A stretch of 64,000 nt of DNA from positions 86,408,756 through 86,472,755 of the forward strand of contig CM060731.1 of NCBI GenBank assembly GCA_030704615.1, read 5' to 3'. A program made the position numbers and the translations under genes. Positions within the stretch are counted from its first letter, which is position 1, and each line of letters begins with the position of its first letter. Below, one piece after another: positions 22,336-33,099 of the stretch. The DNA is from Takakia lepidozioides (Eukaryota > Streptophyta > Takakiopsida > Takakiales > Takakiaceae). The notes under the pieces are model-generated. The model was given only the letters and a program-made list of their open reading frames with translations, had not been told where the DNA came from and made no database searches.

Positions 22336-22470
22336 TACACTCCAAACCTTATTGTACTACCATGTTACCCCTCTTCTCAATGTTTCATGCTCTTTTAATA
22401 TTTTCTTTTGTTGGATAAAGTATGATAGAATGATTACTGGGATATCAAATTCCTCAACCATTTCTTAATC

Positions 22471-22552
22471 ATCCATCAAGTAGCAGGATTTGACCCCAGA
22501 ATCATCTTGGTGGCACTCGGTGCACTAACCAACTGAGCTACTGACTGTTGGT
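22471..22552 (-). repeat. tRNA-like SINE head
   Basis: On the minus strand, from 22552, the sequence reads CAGTCAGTAGCTCAGTTGGT (A box TAGCTCAGTTGG) and later GGGGTCAAATCCTGCTAC (B box). It shares its head, including GAGTGCCACC and TCAAATCCTGCTACNT, with the complete SINE at 47521. The downstream part differs, so it is either a truncated copy or another subfamily. Confidence 0.65.
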
Positions 22553-22849
22553 TATTCTTTTCTTTCTTAAAGGGAACTAGGGCTTCACGTTGCTCCGCAC
22601 TACTAGCGACAAATTCTAAGAACTACGTTCAATTTTTCACAAAAAAAGGGTGGGTCACCCCCTCGGTGTTACATGTAGAAATCCCATGTTTTATTTTTTT
22701 CTGGAAGAAAAATGGCGGATCTGCATTTCAATGTTCAATTTTCACAAGCCGCATCAATCAATAACAACATACCCAAATACCCTTACATTCACTATATGAA
22801 CTTTCAAGCATCCACCATGGGATTGGATCTTGGTGGGTTCTGGCTAGCT

Positions 22850-23047
22850 TTTGACAATATTCATGCAAGTTCGTCAAGGGCTCCATCCAAAGCCACACCA
22901 CGAGAAACAAACAAACATGTCCAAATTTAAGATGTTGAACAAACTTGTGCACAAGGCTGCCCCTCTCATATTCAAGCTCATTAAAATTCGTATTCACCTC
23001 CATCTTCAAGCTTTGGAGAAGCTCCACCACCCAAACCCAGAAATAGG
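22850..23047 (-). repeat. Inverted repeat, right arm (partner 18888-19083)
   Basis: Reverse complement of the left arm. Here it is separated from the PPR E domain by about 700 bp that include the DYW coding end (23338) and the direct repeats at 23158-23320. Confidence 0.85.
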
Positions 23048-23157
23048 ACAACACTCTGATTTCCATCCACTGTCACCAGAATTAGTAAAAAATCACCCCT
23101 TCAGTCAAGTGCAATTGTGGGCTGACTTCCCACCTATGCCGGGTAGACCCCACTATC

Positions 23158-23320
23158 AGGAAATGGTGGATGGTCTAAGTAGCTACACAGATCAATGAAT
23201 GAAGCAAGACACTTGCATCTTGCACTCAACAGTACATGATGGTGACCAGTACTCTTAGGAAATGGTGGATGGTATGAGTAGCTACACAGATCAATGAATG
23301 AAGCAAGACACTAGCATCTT
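23158..23320 (+). repeat. 63-bp direct repeat
   Basis: AGGAAATGGTGGATGGT-TAAGTAGCTACACAGATC and the following 27 bp occur at 23158-23220 and again at 23257-23320, 99 bp apart, with two or three differences. The repeat lies between the end of the DYW pseudogene and the inverted-repeat arm. Confidence 0.85.
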
Positions 23321-23337
23321 TCTAAGAAAACATCCTT

Positions 23338-24726
23338 TCACCAGTAATCACCACAAGAACAAATCCCATCTAATTCAAAGTGGTGGAAAGTAGTTAGCGT
23401 CCCATACAACAATTGCTCGGCCAACAATCTTTGAGATGAATTTGGTGGAGGTGTGGCAGTCTCCACACACTCGAAGATTCTTGATGAGTCGTGCTGATCA
23501 GCCCAAAACCAGTGGCTAGCTTCACACTGTGGTGGCAAAGAGAATATTCTTTTCCTCCACATCATGCAATAAAAAGCGTATGTCAGGCACATACCCCGCC
23601 TCCTTCATCTGCCCAGACAATCTTCTCAGCTCAGCATGGATTTCCTTAATTCTGGGATGCAACTTGTCATCTGGCTCCTTCTAACCCCTCTGACCTTCAT
23701 CATTCTTCTCACCTTTGCAGTATCATCCCACCTGCCAGCTGCAACATAGATGTTTGATATAACAACACATAAGTCGCAACATCCTGTTCATCCCACTTGA
23801 GGCTAGATATTGCCACACATTCAGCCATCTCCACATTGCCATGGATTCTGCAGGCACCAAGCAAAGCCTTCCATACCACAACATCTGGATTGATTGGCAT
23901 TTTATTAATCAGGTCCACTGCCTCATGTAGTTGTCCCGCACGTCCAGAAGGTCCACCATGCAGCCAAAGTGCTTTACTGGCGGGGTGACACCATGATCTT
24001 GACTCAGGGAATCGAAGTAGCATCAAGATTCCTTCATTCAGTAGGCCTTGTGGCCGCATGCAGAGAGAAAACATATAAAGGTGATAATGTCCGGCTTCAA
24101 GCCGTTCTTTTGCATTCCTTCAAATAGTTGCAGGACCTTCCTATGACAACCATGCTGGGCATATCTTGCGATCATCGGATTCCACGACACCACATCTCAT
24201 TCAGACACATTGTCAAATATTCCCTTTGCATCCTCATGCACTGACAGAGGCTCTACAGACTTAAAACCAAGGAGGCATTTCAGCAGATTCAGATATACTT
24301 AAGTGCATCAAGATGAAAGGTCTGGAAGCTGGAATCAGGTGCACACTCACGTTATCCAAAGTGGATTCATGCCAAATGTTTTTCTACTCAACACCCTCAA
24401 GTCAACATATTGTATGTTAAGTGTGGGAGCATCGTGGATGCTCACCAAGTTTTCCACATAGTGCCTCAACAATCTTTGATCACGTTTTCGCATCCACCAG
24501 GGCAGTGTCCAGAATGACATTTGGTACAATTCCAGCTTTGATGATGTCACCATGCACCCTTTCCCCTTTTCCAGGGTTGCCAGGCTTGCACAAGCATTGC
24601 AAACGCACACAAACATGATGTGGTTGCACTTCACCCCTTCCCCCATCATTTGCTCATAGGTCTCCAAGGCCTCCATCCCGCGCCCCTGCTGTGCATATCC
24701 TGCAAGCATGGTGTTCCATGACACTA
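23338..24726 (-). pseudogene. PPR-DYW editing-factor pseudogene, right inverted copy
   Basis: From 24726 the minus strand reads MLAGYAQQGRGMEALETYEQ and ACASLATLEKGKG (PPR), is interrupted by an opposite-strand PPR piece (24243-24480), then gives the E domain, INPDVVVWKALLGACRIHGN, AECVAISSLKWDEQDVATYV, and a DYW domain. The DYW parts are GYVPDIRFLLHDVEEKN, then [34 protein letters not shown] and the end DGICSCGDYW with stop at 23338. The DYW domain is the cytidine deaminase of organelle C-to-U editing factors; its metal ligands (the H of HSE and the C-x2-C of CGDC) are visible in separate frames, but the HSE glutamate reads V. Frame changes and stops show that it is dead. Confidence 0.87.
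24243..24480 (+). pseudogene. Antisense PPR fragment inside the minus-strand PPR
   Basis: On the plus strand, overlapping frames give NQVHTHVIQSGFMPNVFLLN and VNILYVKCGSIVDAHQVFHI, two PPR motifs in sequence (compare G-x-QVH-x-H-x-I-x-SGF and DMYAKCGS-x-x-DA-x-x-VF). They lie between the two minus-strand parts of the right PPR copy and are of a different PPR subfamily, so this is an insertion or rearrangement join. Confidence 0.7.
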
Positions 24727-25658
24727 AATCTCGGGGATTGCTAAACCGTCAGCGTAGCTACGGTGTGAGCCCAGCCCCGTGAGCCTGGGAGCTGAGCTCA
24801 CGTTGTAGCTGCAAAGCGTGAGCGGCACAAATCTGCTGGAGAAGCAGGTCCTATAGGCAAGGATTGCAGGAAGAGGGCCTATTACTATGGACAAAACAAA
24901 AGGGGCCACCATGCACCATGTCTGCAATGCCTGCACAAAAAGAGGAATATGAAAATATGGCAGATTTGAGCTCAGAATGATTGACACACTTTATTTCAAT
25001 TCACAGATAGACGCTTACAATGAATGACATGTGCATTTGCCCTGGTTCCGTGAACAAAATGTATGTATTTGTCCTAAATGAGAGGGGGAGTGAGAGGCGG
25101 TCAGTGCAACCGCGGCGCGCCAGTGTGGCGACCCCGCCGGAAAACCTCGGTGGCGATCAGGCGCCTTCGTGAAGGGGAGAGAGAAGGGGAGAGAAGGGCG
25201 GCCACCTTGGCAGGAGGAGGATCCGCTGCGACGTTGGGGAATTGCACGGGCGTCGCTGCCTCAAGGGGACGTCGCACGGCACTTGCAGCTCTGACGTAGA
25301 GGTGAGTTGAAGAGGCCTCTCACTTTTGTTTTTTTGTTTTTTTTTGGTTTTTTGGGTTGTGGGGTTTTGCAGGGATCATTTGGGTTTTTGGGTCTTTGGT
25401 TCTTAGGGTTTTAAGTTTACATAGTTTAGTTAAGGGTTTAGTTTCATAGTTTAGTTTAGGGTTAATTATAATATAATTAATTTTAGGATTAGCTGCAATA
25501 TAGTTTTGTTTTTAGGGTTTTGTTTTTTTGCGGGTGGGGACATATGGCTTTATGTTTGTAGGGTTTTTTTTCAAGTTTTCCAAGGGTTGGGAGTGTAACT
25601 CCTCCGGAGGTTACAGTGGGTCACAATATGGTACTCTACGTCTCTCTCGTGCTAGGTC
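24727..25658. other. Leader of the SET gene; no other gene
   Basis: Left PPR homology ends at 24726. From about 25078 the sequence is GC-rich, then T-rich with TTTAGGG/TTAGGG words and long T runs (25324-25580), typical of a plant 5' leader or leader intron before the SET gene that starts at 25659. No promoter element can be named with confidence. Confidence 0.45.
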
Positions 25659-27413
25659 ATGCCGCGTGTCTATCGACGTGTCACGCTTGAGGATTCGTTG
25701 CTGGCTGTGCCACAACCACCTGTTGAGGGCGAGACAGCACGTTTGCCTCGTCTACAAGTTAGGCGGCATCGCCATGTCCACACAGCTTTGCCCCCACGGC
25801 CACCACCCCAAGGTCGTAGGCCGCCGAGTCCAGAGGCACGAGCCCCGGGGAGACCCCACCGGGACCGCCTCCCCAAGATTGAGTGTTGGTGCAGTTGGTG
25901 TTGGGCACGACTACCGGTTGGGAGGACCACACCGATGATGCGGCGACCCCATGTTGTGCAAAAACATTACGCCAAGTACGAGATTGCTGATGCAGCAAAG
26001 GTAAGTCGTCCTCATATCTTCTCACGTACTCCTCAATTAAAAGTACTATATCTAATGAAACCTCGCGTTTGTGAATTGAATATTGATGCATTTCATATCA
26101 TGCATCTTGCAGCCCCGTCTTGATGTCCAAGCTCGCAATTTTTTTTGCTAAAGAGGCATACCGATGCGGGATTCTTCCTTCTTACGAGCCCCACCCCGTT
26201 CCGGATGTGAACATTTTTTTCTCGCAACATGACGTAGATGCAGTTTGTGAGGTAGCGGGGTACGATGCGTGTTTTTCTATTCTTGGGCACTGGACCAGGC
26301 GCTTGCCACCTACGCACACACATTCGTCATCCTCGACATCGGCACCCCCATCATCACCATCATCCGCATCGTCCGTTCCTCCTATTGTACATGGTCTTTC
26401 CTCATCACCATTGCCATCCGAGGTCCCTCATACCGACCGGCTACGTGTCCCTTCCCCTCCATTGCCAAGACCACAGCCGCCACCGAGTCTGAGTTCGTCA
26501 TCCTCGACATCGACACCCCCATCATCACCATCATCCGCATCGTCCGTTCCTCCTATTTTACATGTTCTTTCCTCATCATCATCGCCATCTCGGCCATCTC
26601 GGCCAGTACTACCTCCACACGAGAGCCCTCATACCAACCTACGTGTCCCTTCCCCTCCATTGCCGAGACCACAGCCGCCACCGAGTCCGTATCCGGGTCC
26701 TCCGGCACAACCCGGATGGATCCCACCACCTTTGGGGACTGTGTATGACTGGGACCGATGGATCACTAGGTTCCCACCCCGGGAGAAGGGCCTCCGAAGT
26801 GATGGACGGGCGCCGTCCCCTAGGAGAGGTGGACCGAAGTTGTTTCGCACGTTTGGTCCGCGCCTTTGCCAGCCTAATGACGGCACCATACGTCATCGTG
26901 GTGCTAGGGAGCTATTCACGATGGGATTCCCGAGGGTGAGCTCTTTCTTTTTTGGGGTCGCATGCATTGCGTGATGGACCCTAGTATGGGTCGCGGACTT
27001 TTTTTGATGGAGGATGTAGTTTTGGGGAGATGAGAGGATTCTATGGATTTGTTCCCCTATTTGGGCCGAGGTACACCCCACCGGGAGTGGCAGTTATTGC
27101 AGACACACGGCCTTGGGTCCTTGATCCATCCTTACATCCTGTTGTGAACGACAATGATGTAAGGGCGAGAAATTTGGGCCGCAAAGCCCATATTTATTGT
27201 GACGAAAACCCCGATGTGTACGGCAACGTGGCTGGGCTCATCAACAGTTCAGTTACCTTACCGCTGGGCCACACCGCCAACGTGTTTTGGGATGAGCGCC
27301 ATAACGGGGATAGTAGATTGGACCCTAACATCACCACTTCTGTGATGACATGTGCGAGGAGGACCATTAGGGCTGGAGAGGAGTTGTTTGCAGAGTATGA
27401 CTTTAGGCGTTAG
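25659..27413 (+). pseudogene. SET-domain gene, copy A, next to TNP2
   Basis: Exon 1 (25659-26000) has VTLEDSLLAVP, KIECWCSWCW and RRPHVVQKHYAKYEIADAAK and ends at AAG|GTAAGT. Exon 2 starts at 26113 (PRLDVQARNFF), shifts frame at a T-run (26138-26146), and continues AKEAYRCGILPSYEPHPVPD. A Pro/Ser-rich linker with internal repeats follows, then a SET-like domain. This reads MDPSMGRGLF, MDLFPY, DNDVRARNLG, NVAGLINSS and, at the end, IRAGEELFAEYDFRR. GRGLF, N-x4-LINSS (compare NHSC) and GEEL-x-x-EYDF correspond to the SAM- and substrate-binding motifs of SET lysine methyltransferases. A TGA lies in GR-stop-EDSMDLF (27028), and a lost T near 27060 breaks this copy. The TNP2 gene follows on the same strand about 300 bp on. 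Confidence 0.75.
26323..26664 (+). repeat. Internal 171-bp repeat of the Pro/Ser linker
   Basis: TTCGTCATCCTCGACATCG and the next ~70 bp occur at 26323 and 26494, and CTACGTGTCCCTTCCCCTCC with its continuation at 26442 and 26639. The linker has grown by a tandem step with one small length change. Confidence 0.8.
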
Positions 27414-27726
27414 CCGAGTTTCATCATGTGTAGATGGACGTAGGAGGACATTTTGTACATTGAGGTGGCTTCCTCCACCGTGTATATATATACATAGGCA
27501 TTGATGTGTATTTGGGTGCATTTTTTCATGCTATATTCAAGGGAGTTTGGGTGGACGTTATAGGTGAATTTGGGTATTTTGAATTATATAGTGTCTCCTT
27601 CATGTGGTGAAGCAATGTATGTATTCCCCTCGTGTGTATAATGTGTACTTTGGGTTTTATCCCGTATGATAATGAACAACACCATGTATGGAAACTGATA
27701 ATGACATGGTTATTTTTGGCATCTTA

Positions 27727-29190
27727 GGATGCCGGCCACAACCCCACGACGTTAATTCATGAAGTTCATGATCTTGTCATGAACCGGGATTTTGTTCATT
27801 CAGAGGGGGGTGCGTGTCAAAGGGACCCGACCCCGTCTGACATGGCGGTCTCCGATGATGAGGACAACAATGACAATGGAATTATGCATGAGGATGTGGC
27901 AGCAATGGAGGATCTCTTAATGCATCAAATGGTAGATGAGGACACGGACTCTTTGAATGACATGGAAAAAGAAGCCAAAACTCCCTTATACAAAGGGGCC
28001 AAAGTGAGTAGACTTTCAACCATCTTGTTGTTGTTGAATTTGCAAATCCGGTTTGGCATAAGCAATGTGGGTATGTCCGCCATAATGCGGACTATTGCGG
28101 ACTACATCCTTGCCCCACATTTGAAGCCGAGAATGCCACGATCAAGAAAAGAGGCAAGAGCAGCCTTGGATACTGTGGGGATGGGCTATAAGATTTTTCA
28201 TGCATGTCCATGTGATAAAACCCTGTACTACGGAGAGGATGCGAAACTCACCAAGTGTCCAAAGTGCAACAAAGCCGATATCGAGATGATGTTCAAGGAG
28301 AAAGCCCCCGCGCAGTTACCCCCGCCACAATACACTTGTATATTGCATTCTACCTTTTTGCAACTGCTACAAGACGTAAGGTTTTATTTAGAGATATAAA
28401 TGACATTGATTATGATATGGGGCCGACATGGGGATGATGCCAGAAAATGCACTACTTTCCAATCATCCCGCGACTGCAGGCACACTACTGAAACCTCTCA
28501 TTGGCAAAACTGATGAGATGGCACGCCTCGCATCGGAGCCCCCCGGGAAAGGTGTGCGGGCCATCAGAAGCATTGAGGCATACTGAAGAGATGTGGCCTT
28601 TTCTCTTGGAAGACCCATGACATGTCCGCCTCGGCTTCTCCTCGGGGTCAACCCATACTCTGTCCAGTCATGTAGTCCTTCCACTTGGCCGGTGACCATG
28701 GTGAGTTACAACATCCCTCCGTATCTTTCAATTAAAAAAGCATATCATGTTGGCTGCCATTGTATCGGGTGAGTGTTCCCATTTCATGCTTATTATTTCT
28801 TTGGATTTTACATTAATCTTCTTCTCTTTGGCGCAATTTCGATGGAAGATTGATGAGTGACGTAATGATGGAGTAAGATGTGTCATTCATTATGAAATAA
28901 AAATTTCATGGTGGAGCATTGAAACAATCATGTGAATGTCGGATAGAGAAAAAAGAAATGAAACACATGGACAAGTACTTGTGACCTCTAGTTGATGAAC
29001 TTAAGGAACTATGGAGGGGGGTATCGGCATTGGATGCTTCAATTGACCGTATGGCCCGACAATCTTTTCAGATGAGAGACATCTTGCTTTGGACAATGCA
29101 TGATTATCCAGGTATATTTTGTTCCCCATGAGAAACCCGCGTACATTTACCTGTCAAGGGATATTGATGAGGATTGGGATTGATTGAAGT
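27727..29190 (+). pseudogene. TNP2 N-terminal half, copy A
   Basis: The leader region includes an acidic stretch SDDEDNNDNGIMHEDVAAME, then EAKTPLYKGAKVSRLSTILL, RTIADYILAPHLKPRMPRSR, GYKIFHACPCDKTLYYGEDA and KCPKC, as in the N-terminal region of TNP2 transposases. Further pieces in other frames are KLMRWHASHRSPPGKV (from about 28500), SYNIPPYLSIKK (28704-28740), LVDELKELW (about 28990) and ILLWTMHDYPG ending near 29110. Stops and frameshifts are frequent after 28440. The catalytic C-terminal half, DUF4218 and DUF4216 are absent: similarity fades by 29190. Confidence 0.78.
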
Positions 29191-29574
29191 AGCGGCGACA
29201 GTCTTCTGCACCGTAGTGGGGTAGATGCACATGGATCCCACTCTTTTCTCTCACTAAGGGTTGGCCAGACACTGGCCCTTGGCTTGTATTCGTTGCTGAA
29301 GATCATCATGACAGCCCTTCAATGCCACTTTGCTTGCCCTATCATAGTGCATGCCCAAGCTGCCCTAATTGCTACAGAAAAGTATCCGCTAATGCAGGCT
29401 GATAACTCACCCTACATGAGTGTTTTGGGAAGACATGTGCAAATTTACAATGACCCCAGCCCAAACCAGTGATGTTCATGGTGGAAAAAGCAACCTAAAT
29501 CATGAAATGATGACCAAGCTAATCCCTGCAGACGCAGCTATTATGTTGTTTTACATACCATCAACACACACAAA
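29191..29574. other. No recognised gene before the CACTA end
   Basis: Short frames without motifs. The stretch separates the broken end of copy A from the terminus of the minus-strand element. A plus frame at 29284-29472 is not recognised. Confidence 0.4.
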
Positions 29575-30185
29575 CACTACAACAAATGGGGGGGGGGGGG
29601 GGGTTTGCGATGCCAGCCGCACCCCCACGCCCCGCACGGCGCCGAGCGTGCGACGCCAATCCCACGGAGCCTGTTTGCGACGCCGGGCTGTCGCAGCCAA
29701 ACCCCGCGGGTCGCCACCAGGTGCCGGGGGCCAGGCGGCGACGCCTAGCCATCGTACGGGCGGATGAAGGGCAGCAAGTAGCCCTTCCGTGCGACGCCCA
29801 CGCGTCGCCCCCAGTGAAGGGCAGAAGACGGCCATTTCTGGCAACGACCGGTCGTCGCAAGCCGAAAAAAAAAACAGCCATTTCTTGCCATTTCTTTCAT
29901 TGCATCCCTTTCTTGCGACGCCCGGCCGTCGCATGGTGGCATGAAGGGCAAAAGGCCCCTGCGACGCTCGGCCGTCGCAAACAGCCCGGCTGCCCTATTC
30001 TTTCAAAACAAAAAAACATGTTACAGTTTGCGACGGCGTGCCGTCGCCGTTTGCGACCCCCGGCCTCATAAATCCATTCTTTCAAAACAAAAAAACAGGT
30101 CGCAGTTTGCGACGGCTTGCCGTCGCCGTTTGCGACCCCCGGCCATAAATTAAAAAAAAAACGCGTCGCAGGCAGCGACAACAGT
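29575..30185 (-). repeat. CACTA terminus with subterminal hairpin motifs
   Basis: After CACTACAACAAAT and a 16-G tract comes a series of inverted motifs of the form GCGACG-(C/G)C-N2-5-GNCGTCGC: about 29679, 29738, 29790, 29846, 29914, 29960, 30028 and 30106. Between the last ones lie repeats of CATTCTTTCAAAACAAAAAAAC (29996 and 30072, one base shorter in the comparison) and GTTTGCGACCCCCGGCC (30050 and 30129). In CACTA elements such subterminal arrays bind the element's own protein. Here this is inferred from position and pattern. Confidence 0.85.
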
Positions 30186-30515
30186 GCTTTCTAGGTTTAG
30201 GTTTAGGGCCTTTGGGGGTTCTTAGTTGTTTTTTTTTTTTTTTTTTTTTTCTCCATATGGTACTGGGTAGGGTGTTTGTTTTTCTTGATGGTTTAGCTTA
30301 TTGTTGTGGACCTTCTTGTAGATTGTGACATTCATTTTGATAATTCTCTTGGTACCACATCTATATGTGTTGCTCCAACGTATTCATTGCCTCTGCCTTC
30401 TTTCTTGAAAGACTACCAGCCACAGCCATATTTGATCAATTATAGAAATAAACTACAATATGCATGTACATGTACAATCAATCGAAGGGATGGGTCCAGT
30501 TCGGTGCGAGAATTG

Positions 30516-32461
30516 TTATGTAGCTTTGATTTTGTGTCTAATCAACTTGAACATCGTCATCCGGAGCTTCTTCATCCTCATCAAGCTGCAAGTCTTCTTG
30601 GTCATCGGAGTCATCGTCATAAATGGCCCGGCCCTCAAAAGGCACCTCCGAATCATCCTCCACCTCGTTGTCAATGGCCGTGTCTTCGTCTCCTTCTCCA
30701 ACATCCGTATCTTCTGGAGCTTCATCATATAGGGCCAGGATGCATTGTCTGGGGCGTCATCATCCTCTTCTACCCCCTCTACCCAACCTCCATCATCAGC
30801 ATCATTATGACCAGTCTCTCCGTCCACTGCAATTGCTTCACCCCATGGAGATCCGAGACCATGATATATACGTCTTCCTCTTGGCTGAGCATGCACAACC
30901 ATCTTCCAATTCCCCCCTCTTGTTTTGTCATCGGAGAAGAAAACTTGCTCCATGTCTGAAGGCCATGAAAAAGGCTCATCGGAGGGATGATGAGTAGGGT
31001 TGAGCCTATCTGCATTGACGCACATGAAACCACAATCATCTTGCACTAGTGTTGCGGAGGGCCCCACAAGATGTGGCTAGAACCACCTTCCCTTGAAGAG
31101 AAGAGGCCGTTACCTTGTATACTGAAGTTGGAATATGCTCTCAAGCTCTCCAATGTACTCAAGTTTGCTCATAGCAGGTCGTGTATCTCCCTTGCCCCAC
31201 ACCGAGTCTTGCCAATATGTGGCACACAAGCCAGAATCAAAGGTGTTTTGCGCTTCATGTCAAGAGCACGAATGTGGAAATGACGACCGTGAACCCAAAC
31301 CGCCGTGTATGAGGTCCCGAATTGAGAAGGGCCCCTTGCAATGTTTTGCACCAAATCTGAAACCACCTCTCATTGAGCAACGACGTCATAAACTGAAGTC
31401 CAAAGCCACTGTTGGAATGAACTTAGAGGCTGCAATTCTATGGGAAAATTTTGTGAATGAACATTCCGGCGGCCCGCTCCTCGTCGTGGTCGTCTAGTAA
31501 CCGGCCTTGGATGGTTCCGCCTCCATGCAAGCGTCTCCTCCTCTCGTTGCTGAACAAGATTATTGTATCTTACCTCCCACTCATGTATGGATGGGGTGTT
31601 CTTCAGTATGAAGTCATGCGCTTGCTCAATCATCAAGCTCGGCAATTTTACCCTCTTCGATTTTTTGGGCAAAACGATGTCCTTGGTTCGTGCATCCTCC
31701 TCTTCCTTCCACATCCAAGGGGCTTCCTCATCCACCCTTGCCATGTACTCCATGCAATAGAACATAGCTTCTTGCAACGTATACCCCTCCGCCATGCTAC
31801 CCTCCGGGTACGCCATTTGTCTTACAAATCCTTTCAAAGTCTTCAGTACATCCACCGAGAATGAGCAGGGCCGGCAATCAAAGCCTCTTCCACTAAGTGC
31901 ACTACCAAGTGCACTTGGATATCAAAGAAGGATGGAGAAAGGTGCATCTCCAACATACACATTACCTTCGCCGCCTCCTTCTTCATGCGTGGAAAATCCG
32001 CTTCTTCCAACTCTTTGGAGCAAATCCACCGGAACAAGCCTCCCAATATAGATTGTCTCACGAACCTCGGGAGTCAATGTCCCACGTACTGCAATGGGCA
32101 AGATGTCTTGCAATAGATTGTGGTAGTCATGAGACTTCAAACCATGGACCCCGTCTTCTTCGCTGAATTTCGTACGGAGGGATGACCCATAACCAGTTGG
32201 TGTTCGGACAACACTTATGGTGGCTATCACTTTCTTGTATTCCTCCTTTCTCCATTGCCAAGGTGCGCGCCTATACCTCCACCGTACAACACCCTTTGGA
32301 TCCACACCATTTTGTTCGGCCCATAAATGGCGCATGCGACCCTGCTCCTCAAGCTCCTTTCTAACACCGAGAGAATCTCTTTTTGTAGCCACTCCCTTCT
32401 TTGCTGGCGTGCCATGAAGAACCCGAAAAATGGACGAGCAGACATTCTTCTCAATATGCAT
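30516..32461 (-). pseudogene. TNP2 C-terminal half with DUF4218 and DUF4216, copy B
   Basis: The frame 32461-31922 starts MHIEKNVCSSIFRVLHGTPA and includes GLKSHDYHNLLQDILPIAVR. Frame 32061-31843 gives SPSFFDIQVHLVVHLVEEAL, and frame 31855-31370 gives TLKGFVRQMAYPEGSMAEGY and AHDFILKNTPSIHEW (DUF4218). Frame 31366-31169 gives SYTAVWVHGRHFHIRALD, and frame 31067-30516 gives DDCGFMCVNADRL and SDMEQVFFSDD (DUF4216). These are the same modules as in the element at 3347-7481 but clearly diverged from it. Some frame changes fall at plausible introns; that between 32061 and 31922 falls inside a conserved block. Confidence 0.82.
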
Positions 32462-33099
32462 GGGATCTAGAAGATAGCGAATCTTCAGGTCCTATATTTA
32501 TCCCCACCCACAAAGACTTACACAAATTTTTTTACGTGAAAGTGACAATGCAACGTATACCAAATGTGCAATATCACATGCATGCATAGGGATATTGACG
32601 GTGTTTTTGTGGAATATGTACCGCCCAATATGGCAACTCGTAGAAGATTGAAAGTCGTTTCATGCAGGGCACGTCCACTTCACCGTCCGTGCCCGCATAG
32701 GCCTCCTTCCATCAGTCCTCCCAATACTGCCCAGACGGTGTCATGGGGGGGGGGGGGGGGGGTACTTCCTCTTTGCCATCAAACAAGTGTTTCTCTCTTC
32801 TTCTCCATCGATGGCTCATAGGAAGAAATTTGCGGTAGTTGGGATACACCATCTTGTGAAGATGGCGGGAGCTATGTGCATCAAGATCATCGCCACAATG
32901 CAAGCATGTATGGTACCCTTTGGTGCTTAGCCCCGAGCAAACAGTTAGTCTTGTACTACACACCCCGCCACATTAGCAAAAACAAAAAGTTGTCATGTGC
33001 ATGGCCCATAATGCCATCTACCCCACTACGATGCACAAGACTGTCGTCGTTACTTCAATCAATCCCAATCCTCATCGATATTATCCAGCATTGACAAGT

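Noticed and set aside
26120-26974. A 284-codon proline/serine-rich protein
   Set aside because: It joins pieces of the SET gene across a frameshift; the frame is open because of the CCX/TCX composition of the linker repeats.
29551-29934. Open frames on both strands within the CACTA terminus
   Set aside because: They are produced by the GC-rich hairpin repeats and have no protein features.
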